A stretch of DNA of 64,000 bases, from the NCBI GenBank assembly GCA_002396085.1, contig DGWI01000018.1, positions 49,087-113,086 on the forward strand, written 5' to 3'. The number at the start of each line of letters is the position of its first letter. Within the stretch, counting starts at the first letter, position 1. The notes beneath the pieces were generated by a model. That model saw only the letters and a program-made list of their open reading frames with translations, had not been told where the DNA came from and searched no databases. The translations under genes were made by a program, and so were the position numbers. Positions 30,271 through 38,655 of this stretch are shown one piece after another. Source of the stretch: Porphyromonadaceae bacterium UBA4262 (GTDB lineage Bacteria; Bacteroidota; Bacteroidia; Bacteroidales; Muribaculaceae).

Positions 30271-30917
30271 ATATAGGGCTTGATGGCGTCGCGCCAGATG
30301 AGATAGGCTGGCCCCATCAGATGCAGGCCGTCGTTGGTGTACTCGGCACGCAGGCGGTCATTGTCATCGACAAACAGAGGATAGAGATTGATCCAAGTCA
30401 CCCCTTGACGACGCGCGACCTGCTCGAGCGCACGGTTGCCGTCAACCACCACCTGCTCACGGTCTTTAAGATACTTCCACAAGCGCACCTCGTTGTTGAA
30501 CGGTAGCATGGATTGCAAGTAAATCTTGGTGCGCGGGCTGCGTGTCTTGATGAGTACAATCAACTTCTCCATGGCTCGGGCTATGCTGTCGCCCGACACA
30601 TCGTGCGACACATCGTTCACACCACCCAAAATAAAGATTTTCTTAGGCTGCCCCTTGAGGATGGGCTCCATTCGCTCGTAGTAGCCCTGGATGATGTCAC
30701 CCACGATGCCACGATTCTTGACATGCCGGTTATTGAGCAGTTCATTCCACTCGGCACCATCTGTCAGGCTGTTGCCCAGCATGATGATATCCTTCTTGCC
30801 CACAGGCAACTGATCGAACAGCGTGACTCGACGCACATAGTACACATCTTGGTTGGCCTGTGCCAGCGCAGTCAACACCGACAATGCAACAACCAACAGC
30901 AATATACACTTTTTCAT
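30267..30917 (-). CDS. Secreted SGNH/GDSL hydrolase
   Basis: 216 aa from MKKCILLLVVALSVLTALAQ at 30917; the open frame extends to 31019 but that part overlaps murQ. Block I is MLGNSLTDGAEW (Ser nucleophile), the oxyanion-site block is ILGGVNDVSHD, and the catalytic Asp-His is NDGLHLMGPAY. Periplasmic or secreted. As the last gene of the MurNAc salvage operon it may be a deacetylase or esterase acting on O-acetylated peptidoglycan sugars. That substrate is inference; sialate O-acetylesterase-like activity is an alternative. Confidence 0.8.
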   Translation of the reverse strand: MKKCILLLVVALSVLTALAQANQDVYYVRRVTLFDQLPVGKKDIIMLGNSLTDGAEWNELLNNRHVKNRGIVGDIIQGYYERMEPILKGQPKKIFILGGVNDVSHDVSGDSIARAMEKLIVLIKTRSPRTKIYLQSMLPFNNEVRLWKYLKDREQVVVDGNRALEQVARRQGVTWINLYPLFVDDNDRLRAEYTNDGLHLMGPAYLIWRDAIKPYI

Positions 30918-30945
30918 CAAGGGGATAGTTTTGATTATAAACTCA

Positions 30946-31761
30946 TTAACTATTTCGGAAGGCATCCTCAGCCTTCTTGACCGACCCATGCAGCAAGAGC
31001 AGACGCTTGGCATCATCATAGGGCAGACCTAGCGACTCTACCAGCCAACGCGTGCCACGATCCACGAGTTTCTGGTTGGTCAGTTGCATGTTGACCATCT
31101 TGTTGCCCTTGACACGCCCCATGCGAATCATTACGCTGGTCGAAATCATGTTGCAGATGAGTTTCTGGCCAGTGCCACTCTTCATGCGCGAACTACCGGT
31201 TACATACTCAGGACCGACAATCATCTCAATGGGAATCTCGGCAACCTCGCTCACTGGTGCATCAGGATTGCTGGTGATAGAGGCAGTGAGACAGCCATGG
31301 GCACGGGCATCACGCAATGCACCAATGACGTATGGCGTAGTTCCCGAGGCAGCAATACCGATAATCGTGTCACGGTCATTGACATTGTGGTCAAGCAGAT
31401 CTTTCCACCCCTGCTTGGTGTCATCCTCGGCATTCTCCACGGCATGGCGCAGTGCATGGTCGCCACCTGCAATGATGCCTACAATCCATCCCGGATCCAT
31501 ACCAAATGTGGGCGGAATCTCGCTAGCATCGAGCACACCCAGCCGACCCGATGTGCCAGCACCCATATAGAAGATGCGGCCACCACGCTTCATGCGCTCA
31601 ACGATCTTGATGACCAGTTTCTCAATCTGCGGGATTGCCAGCTGCACCGCATCGGCCACCTTGTGGTCTTCCTGATTGATCTCGGTGAGCAACTCATGCA
31701 CCGACTTTTTCTCCAGGTCATTATATAATGAAGCCTGCTCGCTTATCTTTACAAAAGCCAT
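30946..31761 (-). CDS. murQ: N-acetylmuramic acid 6-phosphate etherase
   Basis: Cleaves the lactyl ether of MurNAc-6P to GlcNAc-6P and D-lactate in the cytosol (271 aa, slightly short of about 300). The SIS domain has FYMGAGTSGRLGVLDASEIP, TFGMDPGWIVGIIAGG, a GIAASGTTPYVIGAL loop and GSSRMKSGTGQKLICNMIST. It lies after the murK-like kinase, as in the murTKQ set known from Tannerella forsythia. Confidence 0.96.
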   Translation of the reverse strand: MAFVKISEQASLYNDLEKKSVHELLTEINQEDHKVADAVQLAIPQIEKLVIKIVERMKRGGRIFYMGAGTSGRLGVLDASEIPPTFGMDPGWIVGIIAGGDHALRHAVENAEDDTKQGWKDLLDHNVNDRDTIIGIAASGTTPYVIGALRDARAHGCLTASITSNPDAPVSEVAEIPIEMIVGPEYVTGSSRMKSGTGQKLICNMISTSVMIRMGRVKGNKMVNMQLTNQKLVDRGTRWLVESLGLPYDDAKRLLLLHGSVKKAEDAFRNS

Positions 31762-31788
31762 AATTCTTGGAAATTGGGAATAATTTGG

Positions 31789-31876
31789 AATTAATAATTA
31801 AGAATTAATAATGAGCGGTAGACAATGAGGGTGCAATGCCCCGACATTCTTAATTATTAATTCTTAATTATTAATT
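31789..31876. repeat. 24-bp perfect inverted repeat between murK-like gene and murQ
   Basis: Arms at 31789-31812 and 31853-31876 are exact complements, built from 7-bp AATTAAT/AATTAAG units, around a 40-base core. The right arm includes two bases of the kinase stop codon. In RNA this would be a long A/U stem between the two cistrons. Confidence 0.8.
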
Positions 31877-32720
31877 AGTTAGAATGATACTTGACAAGTC
31901 CCTCCATGGGGTTCTTGATGATGGTGCCGATGGTGATGCCCAGCGGCTCGGCAGCCTCATGCAGCACACGCTCAAACACATGTGCCACCGAGCCCACGAA
32001 GTTGCAAGGCAACTCCTGATAGCCCTTGTAACTGGCCACATTGCGCACAAAGAAGTCGGTGAACGAACTCAACACCAATGCATGGATTGAAGGCTCGTCG
32101 ATGTGCTTGGCCAAGAACGGACCAAATTGAGCCAAGAACCGATTGGCGGCAGGCTGACGGTAGACTGCAGTGATAATCTTTGTGCGGTCAAGGTCATATT
32201 CCTTAAGGAACTCCTCGCACAAGGGCTCGGGCAACTGCTTCTTGAGCACATCGCCCACCAGGCGCTTGCCCAGCACGGCACCACTGCCCTCATCGCCCAG
32301 GATGTAGCCTAGCGGCGACACGTTGTCTACAACCTTCTCTCCATCATAGTAGCAAGAGTTGGATCCTGTACCCATGATGCATGCGATGCCCGGCTCATGC
32401 TGGCACAAGGCACGAGCGGCAGCGAGCAAGTCGCTGTCCACCTCGATGTGCTGTGCCATGGGCAGGTTGGCCTTGAGTGCATTGACCACATGCCCTTTGA
32501 TCTCGTCACTGATGATACCGGCGCCATAGTAGTAAATCTCATCAATCTCCTTATAACTAGCCAGATGAGGCATCAGCTCGGTGTGGATGCGTTCGGTCAT
32601 CTCCTCCTGCGTGAGCATGAGGGCGTTCATACCGGTCGTGAAAATCTGCGCGATCTTCTCTTTTCCGTTAAGCAGGCACCAATCAATCTTGGTTGACCCG
32701 CAGTCAGCAATTAAAATCAT
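31875..32720 (-). CDS. BadF/BadG-type sugar kinase, probable MurNAc kinase (MurK-like)
   Basis: An ASKHA-fold kinase of 281 aa. The phosphate-1 loop is IADCGSTKIDWCLL, the adenosine/phosphate-2 region MGTGSNSCYYDG, and GYILGDEGSGAVLGKRLV is intact. Next to murQ and with an AmpG-like importer in the operon, it fits the MurNAc 6-kinase MurK of the Tannerella murTKQ operon. N-acetylglucosamine kinase is the main alternative, and dual use is possible. Confidence 0.82.
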   Translation of the reverse strand: MILIADCGSTKIDWCLLNGKEKIAQIFTTGMNALMLTQEEMTERIHTELMPHLASYKEIDEIYYYGAGIISDEIKGHVVNALKANLPMAQHIEVDSDLLAAARALCQHEPGIACIMGTGSNSCYYDGEKVVDNVSPLGYILGDEGSGAVLGKRLVGDVLKKQLPEPLCEEFLKEYDLDRTKIITAVYRQPAANRFLAQFGPFLAKHIDEPSIHALVLSSFTDFFVRNVASYKGYQELPCNFVGSVAHVFERVLHEAAEPLGITIGTIIKNPMEGLVKYHSN

Positions 32721-32758
32721 ATTCTATATTATTATGTTATTATTTTTTCATTGTTGTC

Positions 32759-32806
32759 CGAGACAAAGTCTCGATTGATTATGAGAATGAAACTTTGATA
32801 TTCTCA
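32759..32806. other. Two small hairpins between NagX-like gene and murK-like gene
   Basis: CGAGAC-AAA-GTCTCG (32759-32773) and TGAGAAT...ATTCTCA (32782-32806) can each form a 6-7 bp stem. No U-tract follows; an intercistronic processing or attenuating structure is possible. Confidence 0.4.
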
Positions 32807-32814
32807 ATTAGCAT

Positions 32815-33975
32815 TTATATCTTAATGTAGATTTTCTTCTTGTAGAGGATGTAGCCAAAGCACCAGGTGATGAGCACAAAGGTGATGGCATAGAGGCACG
32901 AGGCTGCCTCGGGAGTAGTGGTCAATGACTCCCAGAAGTCGTAGATTAGCGAGTGGATGGTGACTGGCGTGCCATCGTCGGCCTCGCCAAAGCGCACTGC
33001 ACCAAAGACAATGCTCAGCAACGTGCCCACGAGGTAGCAGAATAGCGGATTGACACCAAACGACTGGAAGAAACGGCACCAGCGCTTGCGTCCCTTGATG
33101 TCGATAAAGTAGATGAGAATACCCAGAATGCACGATGCCATGCCACAAGTGATGAGCACATAACTGCTGGTCCACACCTTCTTGCTGCAAGGAATGCCAT
33201 ACTGTGCCAACCAGCCCACAAGCAACATGATGCTGCCCCACAGCAGAGCCTTGCCCATGCGGATGTTGTTGTCACGGATGTCGACCAGCATCTTGCCCAT
33301 CATGAAACCGATGAGAACATGAGCAATGCACGGCAGAGTGCTCAAGATGCCCTCGGGATCAAGGGCAAGTTTCTCGCCGAAGGCATGCTCATGATACATG
33401 TGATCCTCGCCCAGCACAGCCAAGTCAACTCGCGACACAATGTTGTCGAGTGAGAAGTCATAGCCATTACCAGTACCCAGAATGACGACATAAACCACAA
33501 GTATCAACCCGATAATCCACGGTATCCACCGCGTCTTGCACAGGATGGCAATCATTGAGCCAAAGAAATAGACCAATGCCAGACGCTGGAAAACACCCAG
33601 AATGCGCAAATCGCCGAACATACGCACAAAGAAATGGCTATCAGGGTTATACAAGCCACGCAACCACATACCGAACCACTGAACCGCCCAACCGATGAGG
33701 AACAGGATGATGGTGCGGCGACAAATCTTCCACACCAGCGCACCACTGGGACGGAAGTCAAACTTGCGCAGCGAGAAATACATCGCCACACCCATGACAA
33801 ACATGAAGAACGGGAACACCAGGTCGGTTGGTGTGAGCCCAATCCACTCGGCGTGACTAAGTGGAGCATAGAGGTGACTCCAAGTGCCAGGATTGTTGAC
33901 CAGCAACATGCCGGCGATGGTTATGCCTCGCAAGATGTCGACTGCAAGGAGGCGTTTGTTGTCTGCTTTTTTCAT
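32815..33975 (-). CDS. NagX/HGSNAT-like membrane acyltransferase (DUF5009)
   Basis: 386 aa with about ten membrane helices. The family start RLLAVDILRGITIAGMLLVN and the segment LTPTDLVFPFFMFVMGVAMY match DUF5009 and heparan-alpha-glucosaminide N-acetyltransferase relatives. HGSNAT transfers acetyl groups across a membrane to glucosamine. In this operon the enzyme may re-acetylate or transport amino sugars from peptidoglycan, which is inference. The upstream spacer holds the 9-bp CTAGA array. Confidence 0.8.
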   Translation of the reverse strand: MKKADNKRLLAVDILRGITIAGMLLVNNPGTWSHLYAPLSHAEWIGLTPTDLVFPFFMFVMGVAMYFSLRKFDFRPSGALVWKICRRTIILFLIGWAVQWFGMWLRGLYNPDSHFFVRMFGDLRILGVFQRLALVYFFGSMIAILCKTRWIPWIIGLILVVYVVILGTGNGYDFSLDNIVSRVDLAVLGEDHMYHEHAFGEKLALDPEGILSTLPCIAHVLIGFMMGKMLVDIRDNNIRMGKALLWGSIMLLVGWLAQYGIPCSKKVWTSSYVLITCGMASCILGILIYFIDIKGRKRWCRFFQSFGVNPLFCYLVGTLLSIVFGAVRFGEADDGTPVTIHSLIYDFWESLTTTPEAASCLYAITFVLITWCFGYILYKKKIYIKI

Positions 33976-33994
33976 TCTCTTTTGTTTAAATGAA

Positions 33995-34035
33995 CTAGAA
34001 GTTCTAGATAGTCTAGAAATTCTAGATAGTCTAGA
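33995..34035. repeat. 9-bp CTAGA array, junction A (five units)
   Basis: CTAGA at 33995, 34004, 34013, 34022 and 34031, exactly 9 bases apart; the core TCTAGA is palindromic. It lies between the D-lactate dehydrogenase and NagX-like genes. Confidence 0.85.
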
Positions 34036-34037
34036 TG

Positions 34038-36818
34038 TTATTTGGTGACCTCGTCAATAAGGTAGATGAGCGACTGATAGGGTATGCCACTGTGCGTGGT
34101 GAGGCCTATCTCACACGTGCGACTGTTGCTGAAACCCCGTCGTGCACCTGATGCCTCGACAGCCTTGCGCAAGTTGCGCAGGGCATAGGCATTGAGTTCG
34201 GGATGAATAAAGCCCTTGTCACCTGCAAAGCCACAGCACCCCACCCCATCGGGCACAACCACATGTGACGAGCAACGTCGTGCCAAGTCTAGAACCTTGC
34301 CGTCGATTCCCATCAGGCGCGTTGAACACGTCAAGTGCAGCATCACCGGTTCGTCAGTGGCATGGAATGTGAGCGACTGAGCCACATGGTCGTGAATAAA
34401 CTCCATCAGTTCTAGTGGCTTGACCGATGTCATGTGTGTACGCATGCGATGGAGGCATGGACTCTGATCGCACACGACAGGCCATAGCCCGCCATCTGAG
34501 GCCTCAAACAATTCAGCCTCAAGGTCCCAGAGTTTGTGGTCAGCCACATCGGGCATACCTTTGCTCTCCCAAATCATGCCACAACACAGGCTCTTCATGT
34601 TCTTGGGGAAGATGACCTCCCAGCCCGCACGCTGCAAGAAATCCACGACCGTGTCAACCAGGTCGCATTCAACGCCCTTGCTGCGTCCCATCATCTGGTT
34701 GAGGCAACTGGGGAAATAGACAACCTTCTGGTCATGGTGCTGAACCTGTGCAAGTTTCGCACCCATGCGATGAGGCTTGGGCAACGATGGAGTCCACAGG
34801 GGGACACCGATGCTGTGAAAGGCCTTGCCCATTGCGGTCACTCCCTTGTCACCGAGCATGGCATGAGCCGCATCGGCGACATAAAGCAACGACTTGACGC
34901 CACCCTTGATGACAGCGAAATAATCGGCACAGAACTCACCCACATGATGAGCAACAGTGCCTTGTTGACGTGATTGCCCCCGCAAATCGTGGGTCAAGTC
35001 GCCCACATTAATCTTCATGGGGCATGAGGTGCTGCACAAGCCATCGGCAGCACAGGTCTGCTCGCCATAGTAGCGATATTGTTTCTCAAGCCGTGCCAGC
35101 CGTCGCGGGTCGTCGCCTGTGGCACGCAGCCGCGAGATTTCGCGCTGCACAATGATGCGCTGTCGGCTCGACAATGTGAAACCACTGCTCACGCAGTTGA
35201 CCTCGCAGAAGCCGCACTCGATGCATCGGTCCACATGATCGTTGGTCATCGGCATGGGCTTGACATCCTTGATGAAGCAATCGGGGTCATCATTGAAGAT
35301 GACACCGGGGTTGAGAATGCCGTCGGGGTCAAAGATGCGCTTGACCTCACTCATGATGTCATAGGCCTTATCGCCCCACTCCTTGCGCACAAACGGAGCC
35401 ATGTTGCGGCCCGTGCCATGCTCGGCCTTGAGCGAGCCGTCGTACTTGTCGACCACCAACTTGACCACTTGCTCCATGAGGTTGCGATAGCGCGCCACTT
35501 CTTCAGGTGTGTCAAACGACTGCGCGATGATGAAGTGATAGTTGCCTTCAAGGGCATGGCCATAGATGCAACTATCATCATAGCCATGCTCGTTGAGCAT
35601 GTTGGCCAGATCAACAGTGGCATCAGGCAAATCCTCGATGTGGAATGCCACATCCTCGATGATGACCGTGGTGCCCAACGGGCGCGTGCCACCCACGCTG
35701 GGGAAGATGCCCGAGCGGATGGCCCAATACTTGCCATACTCGGCCGGATTGCTCGTGAAGCGAGCCGGCACAAACAATGGGTATGGCTCCAAGATGCGAT
35801 TGATAGAGGCAATGTTATCGTCCAACTCTTGTTGAGAGTCGGCAAAGGTCTGCACCAACACAGCTGTCAGGTTCTCGCCCGTCTGGTCATCAACACTGGC
35901 CAGTGACTTGCGGTCGAGCAACTCGGCGCAGTGCACTGGACCCTGCTTCATGGCCACCACAGCCTCACAAGCCGTGCGCATCTGCTGGAAGTAGAGCATG
36001 GCACTGGCACGGTAGGGCGACAAGTGGCCTGTGGCCATAGTAAACTCGCTAGCAAACGCCAATGTCCCCTCGCTGCCAACCATCAAGTGGGTGATGATGT
36101 CGAACGGGTCGGTGAATCGCACAAATGGCGAAATGTTCAGACCGGTGACATTCTTGATGGCATACTTGCGTCGTATGCGTTCGGTGAGTTCGGGGTCGGC
36201 CAACACGCGATCACGCAACTGCTCGATAGCACGGATAAACTCAGGATGCGTCTGCCTGAACTGTTCACGGCTGCGCTCGTCGCCAGTGTCGAGGATGGTG
36301 CCGTCGGCCAGCACGATGCGCATCGACTGCATGATGCGGTCGCTGTTGGCATGTGTGCCGCAACTCATGCCCGAGGCATTGTTGATGACGATGCCACCCA
36401 CCATGGCCGAGTTCTTCGATGCCGGATCGGGCGTGAAGGTACGTCCCAACGGATCCAGAATCTCATCCACCTTGTGCCCCACCAGACCTGGCTGAAGGGT
36501 GATAGTCTTGGCATCGGGCGAGATACTATAGTTCTCCCAGTTCTTACCAGCCACGATGAGAATGCTGTCGGTCACCGCCTGTCCACTGAGACTTGTACCT
36601 GCCGCACGGAAGGTAACGGGCAGCCGCATCTCGTGGGCAACGGCCAACAACCGGCTTACCTCCTGCTCGTCGCGACTGCGCACCACCACCTGCGGCAAGT
36701 GACGATAGAAGCCGGCATCGGTACCCCATGCCAGCACACGCAGGTCATCGGTGTAGATGCGGTCGCCGTCGACAAACGCCTTGATGCGCCGAACGAATTG
36801 TTGATACTCTTGTTTCAT
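34038..36818 (-). CDS. FAD and Fe-S D-lactate dehydrogenase (Dld-II-like fusion)
   Basis: 926 aa. Residues 20-270 form the FAD-binding PCMH domain (VTFRAAGTSLSGQAVTDS, GGIVINNASGMSCG) and 270-500 the FAD oxidase C-terminal domain ending with AEHGTGRNMAPF. Two ferredoxin-type Cys clusters follow: CIECGFCEVNC (about 534) and CADGLC-type CAADGLCSTSC (about 596). Two CCG domains close it (MKSLCCGMIW, GVGCCGFAG). This matches the respiratory Dld-II of about 930 aa rather than separate GlcD/GlcF. In an operon with MurQ, the likely substrate is the D-lactate that MurQ releases; electrons would go to quinone. Confidence 0.85.
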   Translation of the reverse strand: MKQEYQQFVRRIKAFVDGDRIYTDDLRVLAWGTDAGFYRHLPQVVVRSRDEQEVSRLLAVAHEMRLPVTFRAAGTSLSGQAVTDSILIVAGKNWENYSISPDAKTITLQPGLVGHKVDEILDPLGRTFTPDPASKNSAMVGGIVINNASGMSCGTHANSDRIMQSMRIVLADGTILDTGDERSREQFRQTHPEFIRAIEQLRDRVLADPELTERIRRKYAIKNVTGLNISPFVRFTDPFDIITHLMVGSEGTLAFASEFTMATGHLSPYRASAMLYFQQMRTACEAVVAMKQGPVHCAELLDRKSLASVDDQTGENLTAVLVQTFADSQQELDDNIASINRILEPYPLFVPARFTSNPAEYGKYWAIRSGIFPSVGGTRPLGTTVIIEDVAFHIEDLPDATVDLANMLNEHGYDDSCIYGHALEGNYHFIIAQSFDTPEEVARYRNLMEQVVKLVVDKYDGSLKAEHGTGRNMAPFVRKEWGDKAYDIMSEVKRIFDPDGILNPGVIFNDDPDCFIKDVKPMPMTNDHVDRCIECGFCEVNCVSSGFTLSSRQRIIVQREISRLRATGDDPRRLARLEKQYRYYGEQTCAADGLCSTSCPMKINVGDLTHDLRGQSRQQGTVAHHVGEFCADYFAVIKGGVKSLLYVADAAHAMLGDKGVTAMGKAFHSIGVPLWTPSLPKPHRMGAKLAQVQHHDQKVVYFPSCLNQMMGRSKGVECDLVDTVVDFLQRAGWEVIFPKNMKSLCCGMIWESKGMPDVADHKLWDLEAELFEASDGGLWPVVCDQSPCLHRMRTHMTSVKPLELMEFIHDHVAQSLTFHATDEPVMLHLTCSTRLMGIDGKVLDLARRCSSHVVVPDGVGCCGFAGDKGFIHPELNAYALRNLRKAVEASGARRGFSNSRTCEIGLTTHSGIPYQSLIYLIDEVTK

Positions 36819-36833
36819 TGCCTCCCAGATTGT

Positions 36834-36865
36834 CTAGAGACTCTAGATATTCTAGAACACCTAGT
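36834..36865. repeat. 9-bp CTAGA array, junction B (four units)
   Basis: CTAGA at 36834, 36843 and 36852 and CTAGT at 36861, 9 bases apart, between namZ and the D-lactate dehydrogenase gene. Confidence 0.85.
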
Positions 36866-36869
36866 GATG

Positions 36870-38105
36870 TTACTGATACAGATAATACTTGGCTGAACGA
36901 GCCTTGAAGGCCTCGGTGTCCTTGTTGAAGTAGTCGATGATGTCGGCCACCTGATAGCGCTTGCAGAAACGTTCACGAATCTCCTTGGTGCCACACACCT
37001 TGTCGAACATATTGTAACGCTTGGTGTTCTGCTCAAACAACTGCTTGTCGGGATACATCTCGTGGATGACCTGCAAGAAGTAGAACTGCGTCAGCACCAG
37101 ATTGGCCTTGTCCAGGTCGGTGATGTAGGTCTGCACACCATGCACTTCCTGCAACGACTTGTCGACCGCCACACTCAGGGCAAAGAACGGCTTGTAGTTG
37201 ATGGGGCGGAACAGCATGCCCGGCAGGTTGAGGGCATTCATGCGCTCGCACAGTGCATCGGCATCAATCCACGAGGCGGCAAAGCACTCAAAGGGCAGCG
37301 TGTAGCCAATGCCGGTGTTGAAGATGTAGAGTTCGCCCAAGATGCCGCTCACAGGATAGAAGAAAGCGTTCTCAGGTGCCGGAATCTGTGGCGACGGTGC
37401 CACCCAGGGCATGCCCGTGTCGCGGAACTTCATGTCGCGCGTCCAGCCCTCCATGGGAATGACGGTGAGGTTGGCTTTGCCCTTGATCATGTGCTCGCCA
37501 TTGAGAAAACGAGCCAATTCGCCGGGCGTGAGGCCGTAGAGGTAGGGGATGGCATACTTGCTCACAAACGAGTAGTAACCGTCCTCAACAAGGTTGCCCT
37601 CCACCTTGTTGCCGCCCAACGGATTGGGGCGGTCGAGTACCATGAACTCCTTGCCATGCTCGGCACAAGCCTCCATGCACACACCCATCGTGGCATAGAA
37701 GGTGTAACTGCGGCAGCCGATGTCCTGGATGTCGTAGACCAGCACGTCGATGTCCTTGAGCGTCTCGGCAGTGGGCTTGTGGGTCTTGCCATAGAGCGAA
37801 TACATCTTCACACCAGTCTTGGGGTCGACCTCGTCGCCCACGGCGTCACCGGCATGAGCATTGCCACGCACGCCATGCTCGGGACCGTAGAGGGCCACCA
37901 GTTTGACACCCGGAGCCTCGTTGAGGATGTCGACCGTGCTCTTGAGGTTGTTGTCGATGCCGCTAGGATTGGTCACCAGTCCCACACGCTTGCCTTGCAA
38001 CTGCTTGAAGCCGCCATCGCGCAGCACCTCGATGCCGGGCTTGACCACGGCACCCATCGTCAGTACCGCGAAAGCCACTGTAATAACTAGAATTATCTGT
38101 TTCAT
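36870..38105 (-). CDS. namZ: Exo-beta-N-acetylmuramidase NamZ (DUF1343)
   Basis: 411 aa with signal sequence MKQIILVITVAFAVLTMGAV. DUF1343 motifs are clear: RVGLVTNPSGID, YGPEHGVRGNAHAGD, YDIQDIGCRSYTFYATMG and VLDRPNPLGG. The family releases non-reducing-end MurNAc from peptidoglycan fragments. Its ATG overlaps the upstream kinase stop as ATGA (38102-38105), so the two are translationally coupled. Downstream operon genes can use the released MurNAc. Confidence 0.9.
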   Translation of the reverse strand: MKQIILVITVAFAVLTMGAVVKPGIEVLRDGGFKQLQGKRVGLVTNPSGIDNNLKSTVDILNEAPGVKLVALYGPEHGVRGNAHAGDAVGDEVDPKTGVKMYSLYGKTHKPTAETLKDIDVLVYDIQDIGCRSYTFYATMGVCMEACAEHGKEFMVLDRPNPLGGNKVEGNLVEDGYYSFVSKYAIPYLYGLTPGELARFLNGEHMIKGKANLTVIPMEGWTRDMKFRDTGMPWVAPSPQIPAPENAFFYPVSGILGELYIFNTGIGYTLPFECFAASWIDADALCERMNALNLPGMLFRPINYKPFFALSVAVDKSLQEVHGVQTYITDLDKANLVLTQFYFLQVIHEMYPDKQLFEQNTKRYNMFDKVCGTKEIRERFCKRYQVADIIDYFNKDTEAFKARSAKYYLYQ

Positions 38106-38650
38106 ATACTTATCTTTTTGGATTCTAAAGATTCTCCTTGTTTCCCCTCGGCCAGCAACCGATAGCCACCACCCTCAAGGGTGTAGATCTTCCATCGGTC
38201 AACCAGAGGCATGTAGAGTTGCTTCAAGTTGCGCAACCCAGCATGATAATGCCGCTCGACCACATGCGCTGGCACATAGCGTCCTCCCCGACTCACCCGC
38301 TGATTCACACGGCTGACTGCCAACTGAGACGAAGGCAAATGGAAGAACAACAGGTTAACCTCGTAGCCCCATTGCCGAGCCTGCATCACCGCACGGCCGA
38401 AGCATCGCGGTGCCAGTGTGGTCTCGATGGCAAAGGTCTCTCCCTGGGCCAGTAACTGCTCAATGCGCTCAAGCATCAAGCGCCCAGCACTGACAAAAGC
38501 CTGTTCGGGAGCATGCGGCGACAAGCGATAGGCGATATCATCGTCACTGACCCAGTGGTGACAGTGCAGACGGCCTAGCAGCGACTCCCGCATGGTTGTC
38601 TTGCCCGCTCCGTTGCACCCGGCGATGAGATATAACCGTTTATCTGCCAT
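38102..38650 (-). CDS. Zeta-toxin-like P-loop kinase, no antitoxin
   Basis: 182 aa from the ATG at 38650; a GTG at 38659 would overlap the importer stop as GTGA. Walker A is GCNGAGKT (residues 11-18), followed by SDDDIAYRL, AIETTLAPRCFG and VNQRVSRGGRYVPAHVVERH, the zeta/PezT-type substrate and lid motifs. Zeta toxins phosphorylate UDP-GlcNAc or UDP-MurNAc. No epsilon-like antitoxin gene is nearby, and coupling to both neighbours argues for a metabolic role, possibly on an amino sugar. The substrate is not known. Confidence 0.75.
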   Translation of the reverse strand: MADKRLYLIAGCNGAGKTTMRESLLGRLHCHHWVSDDDIAYRLSPHAPEQAFVSAGRLMLERIEQLLAQGETFAIETTLAPRCFGRAVMQARQWGYEVNLLFFHLPSSQLAVSRVNQRVSRGGRYVPAHVVERHYHAGLRNLKQLYMPLVDRWKIYTLEGGGYRLLAEGKQGESLESKKISI

Positions 38651-38655
38651 TAATC

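Noticed and set aside
36819..36869. Leu/Arg-rich small peptides encoded in the CTAGA spacers
   Set aside because: No start with a credible context and no conservation can be argued; extension of DUF4922 by such residues (MSRKSRASRDSR) is a repeat artefact.
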